DNA of 64,000 nucleotides from Sipunculus nudus (Eukaryota > Annelida > Sipuncula > Golfingiida > Sipunculidae): assembly GCA_026874595.1 (NCBI GenBank), contig CM049316.1, positions 30,921,339 through 30,985,338 on the forward strand, written 5' to 3'. Under the pieces are notes generated by a model. It ran no database searches, was not told the DNA's origin, and worked only from the letters and a program-made list of their open reading frames with translations. Positions within the stretch are counted from its first letter, which is position 1. Each line of letters starts with the position of its first letter. Shown piece by piece: positions 1 to 11,240 of the stretch. Position numbers and translations under genes: made by a program.

Positions 1-426
1 TTCCCTTTCCAGATGATAACCCTTTTTAATATATGTGACCAAGGAATAAGAGCCCTAAGAAATGTGCCATGGTTTACCATACTGCATGGTAGCATCACAG
101 GTGAGCTGTGTTTGCCAAAACAATTGGGGCCTTAATACAAATGAATACGCCAACAGTGGCTCTTGGCCAGGAAAAAAACTTGCTACTCTATCTGGCATAG
201 ACCGACAATAAAAAAAAGAATTCTGAAAGCAAAGCCTTTGTGGAGAATTGATGATCCAGATTAATTTTAAAAATTAATGGATTGTTCCTTACCTTTACAT
301 AATTTTGTCAAAATCTGTTCATTAAGTTTTGCATAAAGTTTCTCACAGGCAAAAAACTAACTTACCAAGGGGTAAATAGTGTAAGATGTTTTTAACAAAG
401 AACTTGAGAAGCAATATGTAAACATG
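1..426. other. no gene seen
   Basis: AT-rich sequence with no convincing open frame, splice-bounded exon or repeat boundary. It directly precedes a ~500-bp dispersed repeat. Confidence 0.5.
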
Positions 427-917
427 AAAGGGGCCCAATCATATATAAGGCATGTTTAATTAACATGAAAAATAACTTCTTCCCATTTAAATAAATCTTT
501 ACATACCAAAATATTGTTAGCTTCCTCCTGTACACGAGTGTTGTAAACAGTGGACGATCACAGGTGTCAACAAAAAGACAATTTGTGTGGGGCCATGTGC
601 ATCACGGGGCCGCAACACAATCAGGAGACGCCTGACTGACTTGGGCCCAGAAATTGGAATACATGTTCCCGCTGGCTGAAACATCTCGCATTGCTGCTCA
701 TATTCAGACCTCCAGTCATACGGCCTTGTATGGTAAACAGACATGTAGACTGTGTCTACCAAGATGCAGAGCTATAACAAGGTGTTAAACTGTTGTATGC
801 GAGGTATTGAGACTGTGTGCTTGGATTGTTTTGCTTGGAAATTCTTTTATAAAGCCATTTTAACTGAACTGATATAGAGAAAGAACAAGCATCATATTGC
901 TCCTGATCATGTCCCTT
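427..917 (+). mobile_element. ~490-bp MITE with AAAGGG ends, copy 1
   Basis: Begins AAAGGGGCCCAATCA and ends with an imperfect inverted version (CTGATCATGTCCCTT). The same ~490-bp sequence recurs at 3370-3869 and 9803-10303 (both reversed) and, split by an insertion, at 5433-8532. The interior encodes nothing recognisable. A non-autonomous terminal-inverted-repeat element is the simplest reading. The superfamily is uncertain; copies flanked by TTAA hint at a piggyBac-type element. Confidence 0.65.
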
Positions 918-1184
918 GAAGCATTTGTGGTGACACGTACTGGCACTTTGACCATGTTGCTGCTTCGAATGTAGGTCTAAACTAAGGTTGTAATGAACAT
1001 CCCGACTGTGTTGAGATTTCTCTACTGCAGTATTGTGAGTTCAAAAATCTTATACGAAACCTTATTTAAGCCAACTGACAATAATAAATAGTAAAGAATG
1101 AATAAAACAAGTCTTTTATAAGATGGAACTTAATCTTATATTTCGCTTCAAGTAATTTGCTACATCCTCATTGGTACTGGGTAA

Positions 1185-1358
1185 AATCCTGTGGTCTAAT
1201 ACTAAATGTCAGGCCTTCAGTAAGGGTACCTTGTAAAACCTGTACTCGGACCCCAGATACTTGTGGTGTAGAATCCTGTGGTCTAATACTAAATGTAGGG
1301 CTTTCAGTAAGGGTACCTAGTAAAACCCAGACTCGGTCCCTAGACGCGCACTCCACAG
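1185..1358 (+). repeat. two-copy tandem duplication, 87-bp period
   Basis: The sequence starting AATCCTGTGGTCTAATAC at 1185 is repeated at 1272 with a few substitutions (both copies share CAGTAAGGGTACC). The period is 87 bp, divisible by three, so the frame stays open across both, but nothing suggests it is translated. Confidence 0.7.
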
Positions 1359-2013
1359 TAATAATTTTTGTGTTCAAATGTTCCTGGGAGAAATTATTTC
1401 CATCACACCCATGCCATCTTTACTCATTTGTCGGAGTCCCAGTTCGAGTCGGTAAAATCAAACATGCGGTGTAGATGTTACAGATAATATGAGAAAACAG
1501 TCGTATTATATTCTAAAAGAGTAAACAGTAGAGCATCTAACAAACGTTATATTGTTATGAAACAATCTATACAATATATATAAGCTGTTGTTCTGGGGTT
1601 GGCGATTATTACTTTGGAGTCCAGGGTCCAAGTCCGAGTCCCAGGTTTTACCAAGTACCTTCAGTAAGGTGCAAATATGCATCTGAGATGCTCAAAACCT
1701 GTTTGAGATCCAGGGCGATGTGGTTCCATGGGTCCAAGGCAGTGGCATCTGGCTGCGCAGATTGATTATCAAAAGAGGCTCTTATCAAAGTCTGTGGCAA
1801 GTGCCTTTTATTTTAAGCTAATCAGCTCCAGATTTGCCTATTAAAATGCTTTGGTGTGAACTGTGCTTACAGCTTGCTATGGGCACCATTAACAAATCCA
1901 AGTTCTCTGGGTTACTTGTGGAGTAGATCATAGTGTAATTTTTGCAAGCACCTGAAAGGGATCAGTTTGAATGCAAATCAGAAGTCAAAATGTTAGTTGA
2001 ATCAAACTATTAA

Positions 2014-2812
2014 CAGGACTGGGGTCAAATACAGTTTGCCAAATACAAATTTATACAAATATGTTACGTTGTATCAACCAAGTACAAATACAAGTGAGTG
2101 ATGTTGAATACAAATATTAATACAAGGCACCAAATACAAATATGCAAATGATTAGTTAGGCCAAAAAAAAGGTATGGTTCTCAGGCACCATGCGTGTCAA
2201 TTTAAACCCTGCATCAAAAATTTTTATTTAGATTTTTGTCTGTCAAGAAGATAGATTAAAACAATTAAATTTTCTGATTATATTACCTTTGTTATGTTGT
2301 GCTTTTACCTGTTCAGCAAAAAATTTTGTTATTATCATGCTTTTCCCTGATCATATGACATTTTAATCGAAAAATACAAGTGAAGGTAAAAAAAAAAAAA
2401 TCTCCCACCTGCACTGCTTTCTGAAAAAGTCCCTGAGAACCATCCTTTTTTTTTCGCCTCACACAGAAAGTTTATTCCTTTTCAGTACCAAAGATATATA
2501 TTTCATAGGTACTCATAATGAATGCTGGTATTCACGTATCAGAATTTGTACTCAAATAATATTGTCACTACAAATTCTACAAAAAACAGTTGCATTGAAT
2601 GAACAGAAACACTAGAAACTGCCACTTGTGTCGTTCAGGAGTTGGGCAGTACACACATAAGTCAAATTCAGGAGAAGACCAGATGCGCTTAGCATTTGAC
2701 AGATATGAAAATATATTTAAATTTATTTATGCCGTGTTCCATCAAATACATCAAATATTGAGCTCAAATACAAATACAGATATCTTAGCAATATTTAAAA
2801 TTTTTGCCTGAA
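2014..2812. repeat. CAAATAC-rich element, hAT-like end
   Basis: Starts near CAGGACTGGGGTCAAATAC and is filled with CAAATAC/ACAAATAC motifs at 2030-2160 and again at 2740-2780. The left end resembles the CAG...GGGGTCAA termini of the hAT elements elsewhere in the window, with a different subterminal motif. I found no matching right terminus or target-site duplication, so this is probably a truncated element. A MITE at 2155-2461 sits inside it. Confidence 0.35.
2155..2461 (+). mobile_element. ~290-bp MITE, GGTATGGTTCTCAGG family, copy 1
   Basis: Left arm GGCCAAAAAAAAGGTATGG followed by TTCTCAGGCA; right arm is the near-complement (CCCTGAGAACCATCC plus T-run). Three other copies lie at 29859-30131, 42966-43260 and 59757-60042. 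The interior carries TCAAAAATTTTTATTT and an AAGATA block shared between copies but no protein. Terminal inverted repeats are about 30 bp. Confidence 0.75.
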
Positions 2813-3016
2813 GAGTTTACACACTTTAAACATGGGATTGCCATGGGGGTATAAGACTAAAGAGACATATACTGTATGAGTTTTGGTATTTTTGTTCTTT
2901 GAAGTATATAGAACTTAACCACACTGTATTTAAGTGTATTACTATTTAAATAGATCAAGATCTCCACTTCCAGTAAATTGATAGAATCTCACTGTGTATC
3001 CTTAACAGTTCCTAAG

Positions 3017-3300
3017 ATGGCAATAGGAGATGCAACAGACAAAAAAGTCACAGCTTCCGTCCCCATGACAACAGGAGTTAAGGAAAATGAGGAAGGGGAA
3101 CCTTCAGTTGCCATGGCAACATCAGAGATCTTTCAGGATGACTTAGAGGACCAACCAGAACTGGGCGAGTGCAGCATCACCCCAGCAGATGATGATGAGA
3201 TGGAAGAGTTTGGTGACATCGAGTTACTGATGAAAGTAGAGCCCGAGGAAGGAGCTGAATGCTACCCATGGTGTACCGAGGATGATCCAGTTCTCGAACA
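3017..3300 (+). CDS. transposase-derived protein, exon 1 (acidic N-terminus)
   Basis: Encodes residues 1-94 and two bases of codon 95. ATG 3017 is the first methionine after a splice-acceptor-like TTAACAG ending at 3008, so an untranslated or further coding exon may lie upstream. The exon stops at a consensus donor, GTAAGT at 3301, in phase 2, matching the acceptor before 11241 exactly; the join creates glutamine and reads on into the large exon. The segment is strongly acidic (DDDEMEEFGD, EPEEGAE) and has no visible zinc finger, although relatives of this family usually start with a BED-like CxxC...H zinc finger. That this exon belongs to the gene rests on the frame-perfect splice sites and on the open, coding-like sequence. 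Confidence 0.65.
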
Positions 3301-3369
3301 GTAAGTCAGATACAGCAAGATTACTCTATACATTTCCATCCTCCTGGGAGCTAAGTCCAAAGCTTGGTT

Positions 3370-3869
3370 AAAGGGACATAATCAGAAGCAATATTATGCC
3401 TATTATTTCACACTATCAGTTCAGTTTTGCTTGATATAAAAGTTTCCAATCAAAACCATCCCAGCACACAGTCTCAGTACTTCGCATACTGCTGTTTAAC
3501 ACCTTGTTATGGCTGTGTGTGTTGGTACACAGTCCACGTGTGTCTGTTTACCATAAGAAGGCCATGTGACTGGAGGTTTGATTGTGAGCCTCAACACACC
3601 ATGTTTCAGCAAGCAGGAACATGTATTACATTTTTTTTTGCAAAGTCAGTCAGGACATCTCCTGTTTGACATGTTATGTGGCCGGGGGACATGCGCGCTG
3701 TGTTTATTTTGACACCTATGATTGTGCCCAGTCCATTCTTTTATCGCTTGTTTACAGGAAAAAGCAAATGGTTTCAGGGTAATATTTTGCCAGGTATAAA
3801 TTTATTTTAAAGGGAAGAAGCTATTTTTCGTGTTAATTCAACATGCTTTATAGGTGATTTGGCCCCTTT
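3370..3869 (-). mobile_element. ~500-bp AAAGGG MITE, copy 2 (reversed)
   Basis: Starts AAAGGGACATAATCAG and ends GATTTGGCCCCTTT, the inverted ends of the 427-917 copy. Shared internal text includes the TGTTTACCATAA block and the GGAACATGTATT block. It lies 70 bp downstream of exon 1 of the transposase-derived gene. Confidence 0.65.
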
Positions 3870-5432
3870 CAGCAGAGACCTTGTTTCAGTGGGCCTCCTT
3901 GTTTGTGTTATAGTGAATTTTGATTTTGCCATGATTATTTACATGCATAATGATCATGGAGTGTTTCATCACTTCCTGCAGACTGTTGATGCCACCTGTA
4001 TTCTGACCTGGGGTCAATTCAAATTTTTCAATTCCAATTCAATTCCAATTCAAGAACCTGTATGAAACTTTAGTTCCAATTCAATTCAGTTTAATGGACA
4101 AAAATATCAATTCCAATTTAATTCAAATTATTTTGATTCAATTCAAATTCAATTTGCAATTCAAAAAGTTGCAATCATTATAATATACTTTTCTTTGGTG
4201 TGGAACAAGTATTATCACAGGAGTTCTATAACTTTTGCATTAATACACAACTAACAGTTTGTTCAGATTGGTTGAGATTGTGTCAAAACTAAATGAAATG
4301 TCAGTAACTATGAGTTTTACCATTGCATGTGGTAAGTCATAGCAGCCAGACATATTTACTTCTTTTCCTCCGCAATTATTCCTCAAGATCAAGTAAACTG
4401 CCTTAATTTGGATAAAGGTTTATTTGGATTTCAAATGAGTGGCCATTTTCATCCTGTGCCATTAATGTATATGCAAATACTGTGGGTACCTCTATGTTCA
4501 AGAGGGTTTCAATTATGCAGAAAAGGGAAATCATCACAAAAATAAAACCTTCATGAATGAAAGATTATATCGTCAAAGGCAAGTCAAATCTCCAATATTT
4601 TATTTGAGAATGGACCTTGTATTTTACCCATTATTCACATATTTTATCACATTTTCCAAATGATAAACCACAAAAACTAAATGTCCTTAAGATAAATATT
4701 ATTAATTGGCTGATGGATTATTCTTCAGCTTATTTTGTTTTGTCAGATCATTAAAATGGAACCCTTGTGAAACTATAAACTAAGTGAAAATTGCTAAATT
4801 TAAACATAAAGCCAATCATGGTATTCTTTTTTGGGTGACAAAAAACATTAAAGTTCTCATAATCATGGGGGGGGGGGGGGAGTGAGGGGGAATGATGACT
4901 GTTACGTCCACTTACAAAAGCAAGGTCAGCAGACTTAGTGCTTGAATGAGCACTCATGTAGCATATAATTTTAATAATAATAATAATATTTAGTATTTAT
5001 ATATTAGATTTTACTGATTTTAGTCATCATAGACTAGTACACTAATCTATGGGATGTACTTTGATATCTCATAGCTGTTGCTTGTTCTAGCCAAGTAAAG
5101 TGCCCTAGGTAATTAGAACCACTGGGCCAGCAGAGCAGCTCAAGGCACAATGGATGCTATAACAACAGGCATATCCTGGAAAGTCAGTGGACCAGAACAA
5201 GTCAGTTCAGTATTATCTGAATACATCTTTTATGGCACAGCAGGGAATGGGAAGTAATTTGTAGTCATATATATTACTCTTACCCTTTGCTATCTATTAT
5301 CATTACTATTACAGCTCAATTTTATATCTTTTATAGTACTATTACTTAGAAAAGGTGAAAATAAATATATCCCATCTCTAGTGTGCTGAAACTGCTGATA
5401 CAAACAATTCAGGAACAGTGAGTAAGAGCATT

Positions 5433-8400
5433 AAAGGGGCCCAATCACCTCTAAAGCATGTTGAATTAACATGAAAAATAGCTTCTTCAATTTAAAAAAA
5501 ATTGTATCTGCCAAAATATTGCCCTGAAACCGTTTGCTTATTCCTGTAATCGAGCGTTAAAAACAGTGGACTGGGCACGATCACAGGTGTCAACATAAAC
5601 ACAGTGTGTGCTTCGCCCAAGCCACAACAAGTGTCAATCAGGGTATGCCCTGACTGAATTGGCCCGAACATTTAATACATGTTCCTGCTGGCTGAATCAT
5701 CACTTTTTGGGTCTAACAATCGGACATCTGGTCACATTTCCTTTTTAGCTCAGCTGACTATAAGTCATCTGAGCTATAGTTGTGGTCCATTGTCTGTCGT
5801 CCGTCCGTCTGTCCGTCCGTAGATGTGGCATGTTTTGAAAACGTAAGACTAGGAATCCAAAATTTGGCATAATGTTAGATGTCCCCAAGATCTCCTACCA
5901 AGCCGAAAACTGGGTTTTTGCAACTTCGTTCCTTTGAGAAATTAAGGAAAAACCTCAATTTTTATAAAAAACCTATTTTCACACTTCAGGACTGCCTAAT
6001 ATCAAAACCACTCATCTGTTTTTCCTCATATTTACCATAAATATTCCTCTATATAGTTCCTATGTACATGCCAGAAATTATGTCTGTATTATTCAATTTA
6101 AAAAAGTTATGGGCCCAAACATAATGCATTTTGTAAAAAATCATGAAAGATATTTGATCACTTAACACAAAAAATGTTAAAGCTATGGACCTTTTTTCCA
6201 GTAATATAACTTTAATTAATCAAAATTAAATTGTATACCCAAAATTAGATGAAAATCTTTTAAATTTTTTAAAATATTAATAAAAATAAAAATTGGTACT
6301 TTAAATTTTGCCCAACTTTGACCATGGCACGTTTTTTTCCTGTAAATGCTGTGGATTTAATTTTCACAGCATGTTTTTGTTAGCATTTCAACTGTTAACA
6401 CCAAAAATTTGAAACAGTGTGATCAAAAACTGTAGATTTTAATCAAGTTTTCAAGCACCATGTAACATATGGTTTACATCAAGCTAGTGTTATGCAGTTT
6501 GCAAGAGCTCAGCTCCCCAGCTTCAGCTCTAAGTTCCTTAAATTCGGCATACAGTTAGATGTCTCCAAAATCCCCTACCATACCAAGAATTTGGTCACTA
6601 GGACATTCGAGATATTAATGAAAAACTTCATTTTTCCATTAAAAACCCATTGTTACACTTCAAGACTGCCTAATATCAAAACCACTGATCTGACTTTAAT
6701 CATAAATAAAATACATATTTTTCATTCTCTATGCACATGCCAGAATGATGTCAGTATTGCGTAATTGTTTAAAGTTATGGGCCCAAGCATAATACACTTA
6801 GTAAAAAAATCAAGAAATATATTTACTCCCTTACCAAGGGCATTGCTGAAGCTAGAGATTTTTTTGTCAGGGATGTAACATTATTTAATCAAGATTCAAT
6901 TGAATACCCAAAATTAGTTCTGAATTTTTCAAATTTTATAAGTTATTAGTATAAATATAAAATTAGTACCTTAAATTTTGCCCAACTGTGACCATGGCAC
7001 GTTTGTTTCCCGTGAGCACTGTTGATATAATTTTCATATCATGCACACATAAGGATTTCAGCTTTTTAGTTTAGAAAGCTGAAAGAAATTGGCCAAAAAT
7101 TGTAGCTTTTATTAATGTTTTTTATGAGACCCTGTCAGACTTTGGCTCTCTCCAGCCCCTCTTGAGTCACCTGTATGTTGACCTTTCATCAAATTATGCA
7201 CGCTTGAGGCGAGGCATACAGGGAATCCAGGCAGCTTATGGCAAGCCACAGTTGATCCAGGTGTCCAACCCAACTCATCTAGTAGTTTTAACCAACAACA
7301 TAACAATAAACAATAAATTAATAAATTTTTATTGGTTTTTAATAACAAATTAAAGAAAAATAGAAAAGGAATTTGTTAGTTTATAATAACAGGAAATTAA
7401 CTTGCAGTTACTGATGATATAAGAATCTTGTATCGATGGGTAGAATGTCACATATTCCAAATAACACCATGCAGTCACCTATGGCATTTTTCAGTTCAAT
7501 TTTAATGATAAAGAAGTAAATCATATTATTCATTACTAATCATTAGGGATCATATGAAGGAAATTAATGATAGACAAAGATGCAGTTGATAATATTAATC
7601 TAGATTCCTACTGTGTCTAGTGTGTACATTGATGTGAAATTAGTCCAAAATGAATTTTTTACAGTTATTTTTTAATATAAATAAAAGCCATAAAACCAGG
7701 TACTTCTGATTATTATTTAAATTTTTGAATTTTGTATATTCTGGATTCTCAACATCATTGTTTGGTGAAAACTGAATAAATACCAGACATGGTGCGAATA
7801 CTTTGTAATTGTATTTAAATACGAATATGATTATGTACTCCATTATAAAAGTTCTTGCATAAAGAATGGGAATTCAGGTAAAAATGAAAGTGTATGAATA
7901 CTCGTTCAAATACTTTCAAAATGTATTCATGAATGCATTCATGAATATATTCTTTAATATTATTTTAATAATCATATCAGTTGTATTTCATTTTAAAAAA
8001 TCATATGATTCTCTTATTATTTTTAATAAAAATTATATTTGGGACAATATTTGTAATTTTTTTTAATAAATAGTTAAACTCTTATATTATATGTTCTGCT
8101 TATAAGTTATATGGCCAAGTCAAAATCTGTGTGACAATAGCACTCCATTTGTTAATAAAATAAATGAAATCAATCCTCTTCCCTGTCTCCAAAGGTACTA
8201 TCAAAATCATACATAAGCTAAACAACAACAACTCATAATACAGCTTATATTTATTACCACACATAACCAGCATGTGCCTCATTTCTAAATAATATTTTTT
8301 TATCATATATAACAGCTGAGCGCCGTGACCCATAGGTCCCTTGTTTATGGTAAACAGCCACACATGTACTGTGTTAACCTACACACAGAGCCATAACAAT

Positions 8401-8532
8401 GAGTTAAACAGCTGTATAAGTGGTACTTTGATTGTGTGTGGGAATGGTTTTGCTGGGAAACTTTTGTATAAAGTGCACTGAACTGATAGTGTGAAAGAAT
8501 AGGCATAATATTGTTCCTGATTGTGCCCCTTT
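5433..8532 (+). mobile_element. AAAGGG MITE, copy 3, split by a later insertion
   Basis: The left half (5433-5745) matches the start of the 427-917 copy. The right half (8346-8532) resumes it, with TATGGTAAACAG and the conserved end GATTGTGCCCCTTT. TTAA occurs at both outer edges (5431-5434 and 8531-8534), compatible with a TTAA target duplication, although the element's own A and T ends make that partly automatic. The break is filled by the hairpin-ended element 5746-8345. Confidence 0.75.
5746..8345 (+). mobile_element. hairpin-ended element, subfamily A, copy 1
   Basis: Begins TAGCTCAGCTGACTATAAG, whose first 32 bases fold into a 14-bp stem with one mismatch, followed by a GTCC/GTCT microsatellite (5790-5822). 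It ends CAGCTGAGCGCCGTGACC followed by CATAGGTCCCTTGTT. Inside are two diverged ~550-bp tandem units (about 5830-6480 and 6490-7130) sharing a TAGATGTC-CCTACCAT block and CTAATATCAAAACCACT. The rest (7140-8310) has no counterpart in the other copies. Boundaries are secure because the two halves of a MITE abut it. Short asymmetric inverted ends, a microsatellite core, a 3' palindrome and insertion at a T-run resemble Helentron/HINE non-autonomous elements; that assignment is inference. Confidence 0.7.
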
Positions 8533-8829
8533 AAAGTTGTTATCATACTCCTTGTGTCACCCATGAGAGGCATTTGTGTTTGATTTTAACCAAATACTGC
8601 ATGGCTGATCTTTAAACTGACCTTGAGTAACTTCCAATGATCGATACTTTGGGAAATATGAGATCGGGAACTTTTGTTGATCAATACAAAGATGCCTGTA
8701 CACTTCAATTCCAATTCCATTCCAATTCATTTCATTTTCACTTTATTTAATTAAATTCAATTCCAATTCAATTCAGAATTGACCCCAGGTCTGCCTGTAT
8801 TTTTACCAATTGTTTCACATTTTTCCAAT

Positions 8830-9540
8830 TTTTTGAGACGTCCATTTCAGGGCACAAATCATAACTGTTGTACCTAAAATCGTATAACTTGACACAAGGG
8901 AGGTCCATGAAGATTTTCCATGGAAACATATCTCTCTTTTAACCATATTCTCCAAGCTATGGAGCTTATAAATACCCCTCAGAATAATTGAAAATTTGAT
9001 ACGGAAGCAGGGCACAACTCATAACCATTTGACCTAGAATCTTTTAACTTGTTACCTCTAACTATGAGACAGTAAAATGACAGCAATTGTATCAGTTTGT
9101 CAATTGTGGTTTCATCTAGTGTCCTGAACATCATATATGATTATTGATCATGACTATAGTTTTGTCAGTTCCTGAGGACTTTGGTGCCATCAGTATTTTT
9201 ATATCTTTCCTAGCACACTGATAAATCTAAACCAATGGTGTCAGCTTTTCAACTGTAATTTCATCCAGTGTCCGGAAACAGGGTGTGCTTTTTGAAAAAA
9301 AAAATTGTTTCATCAGATGTTGAAGACTAGTTTGAACAAGTTGCAAATGTTCAGTCATGTCTAGTATCACTATTTTGCCTTGAACCATCAACTGATGTGC
9401 TTTATGCATACAAATCTTCCTGCCCCTCCCCAAAATTGTAACAACATTTGCAATTATTTCCTTCTAAATAAGATAACAGTTGTAAAAATTAGGCCATTAT
9501 CTAATGCTTATCAACTGAGCGTCATGACCCATGACCCATT
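8830..9540 (+). mobile_element. hairpin-ended element, subfamily B, 5'-truncated
   Basis: Contains the subfamily B block CAGGGCACAAATCATAAC and a degraded 3' end, CAACTGAGCGTCATGACC. The 5' hairpin is missing. It adjoins the right TSD of the hAT element, which may have inserted into this copy: sequence left of 3995 (GATGCCACCTGTATT) resembles the GGCGCCACCTGTATT block of subfamily B. Confidence 0.45.
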
Positions 9541-9802
9541 GTAAAACTCCAGGCCACCCACTTCTTGTTACTACAGCCCTGCCTGGGTAACCTTAAAGGT
9601 GATGCAACACAGGTTGAGCACCCCAGCTTTCCAAGGTGTAAAGTTATTCTCATGTCTTCCATCCCCTCCGCCCCCCCCCCCCAATTAGGTAATTAATTAC
9701 AAAACTTAGGAAGGTATCATGTTTTCCTCTTGGTTTCTTTGTTGGTTTATATGTTGGCAACTTTACCCAAACAGTTATTAATGGATTATGATGAAATTTT
9801 GT

Positions 9803-10303
9803 AAAGGGTTTTAGGGAAAAGAGCAATATTATGCCAATTATTTCATACTATCAGCTCAGTTTTGCTTTATGCAAAAGTATCCCAGCGAAACCGTCCCAGC
9901 ACACAATTTCAGTACTTCCTCATTTATGGCTGTTTAACAGCTTGTTATTGTTCTGCATGTTGGTAAACACGGTCTATGACTGTCTGTTTACCATAACAAG
10001 GCCTCATGACTGGGGGCTGAATGTAACCTGCAACACGCGATGTTTGAGCCAGCTGGAACAAGTATTGCATATTTTAGGCCAGGTCAGTGAGTCAGGGAAT
10101 CTCTTGATTGACACGTTGTGGCCTGGCAGATGCACTTGCTGTGTTTATGTTGACACATGTGATCATGCCTGGTCCACTGGTTTTAACACTCGTTTACAGG
10201 ATTAAGCAAACAGATTCAGGACATATGTTGGCAATTTATTTCAAAGGGGAGAAGTTATTTTTTGTGTTGATTCAACATGCTTTATAGGTGATTGGGCTCC
10301 TTT
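9803..10303 (-). mobile_element. ~500-bp AAAGGG MITE, copy 4 (reversed)
   Basis: Same orientation as 3370-3869. Shares AGCAATATTATGCC near the start, TCCCAGC-rich and TGTTTACCATAA blocks in the middle, and GATTCAACATGCTTTATAGG near the right end, which closes in GGGCTCCTTT. Confidence 0.65.
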
Positions 10304-11240
10304 AAGGTATCACTAAAGAAACAATCTGGATCAGAATTTGACAACCACATCTAGTTTTGCCAAATATAAAGTTTAATAACAACTCCTACCTCTCTGCAAA
10401 GTAGTCCTGTGAATGATGTGACGTAGGTGCTGAGTGCATCTTTGTCAGCTTTTGTTTAATGAGCCCACATTCACAGGATACTATAAGTACTCAGGATTTG
10501 GCTAAACATGGTTATATGTTTTAACTATGCTAGGAAAGTCTAGTTTTCTGGGTTACATTGTATTTGTCAAGCTTTCAGTGAAACAATTGCAAATGTTACA
10601 GAATCTACTTTACTTACACGTTGAGTCAAATAAGAATATGGCAGATTTTGCAAAAATGTCTACAACTCAGTCAGTTTTTAGGCTAGAGAGGTCTAGTGAA
10701 TGGACTGCAAGTTTTGTCAAATCTCACAACATCTGCTGTCAAATCAGAATTAGCAAGATTTAACAGGATTACCATTAACTCAGTCAATTTGTTTAGCTAA
10801 ACAGGTCTAGTTACTACTTTTGGTAGCATTTCATATGCTGTCAGTCACTTGAATTCAAGTCTCATCATTTCTTATCAGATCAGCAGTCAAATGACAAGAG
10901 GTGAGATTTACCAACATGCTAATAACTCAATTTACATTTTTTGCTAGAAAGGTCTGGTTGTCTGCATGTTGTGGCATTTTGTAAGCTCTACCTGTTGTAT
11001 CATTTACAGGTGTCTGCTGGCAGGGCTGGCGACTGTGTCATGATAACATCTTTTTGCATTTTTAGTTTGATGCATGCATTGAGTTTGGGTTGCTTCAATG
11101 TGTTGGATGCCCAGTACTCTTCGTACCAGCCACTTCATTCCACTTGTCTTCTGATGAATGTATTATGTTGTTCATGTCTTTGATGCAAATGATCATTGTT
11201 TTGGCTGTATTACTTAAAATTTACTACTTTGCATTTGCAG
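10304..11240. other. intron sequence, no gene seen
   Basis: Last part of the intron of the transposase-derived gene. No repeat boundary or coding exon is recognised. It ends at a pyrimidine-rich acceptor, TTTGCATTTGCAG, at 11228-11240. Confidence 0.5.

Larger units (their letters stand above)
4003..8793. mobile_element. hAT-type element with 8-bp TSD, carrying nested insertions
   Basis: Left terminus CTGACCTGGGGTCAATTC and right terminus GAATTGACCCCAGGTCTG are inverted repeats with one mismatch. They are flanked by identical 8-bp duplications CCTGTATT at 3995-4002 and 8794-8801. An 8-bp target-site duplication with CAG-type ends is diagnostic of the hAT superfamily. Subterminal regions are packed with CAATTC/CCAATT motifs (4015-4165 and 8704-8775), as expected for transposase-binding repeats. 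No transposase is visible, so it is non-autonomous. About 3.1 kb of its length is later insertion (5433-8532), leaving an original element of about 1.7 kb. The site lies inside the intron of the transposase-derived gene. Confidence 0.85.
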
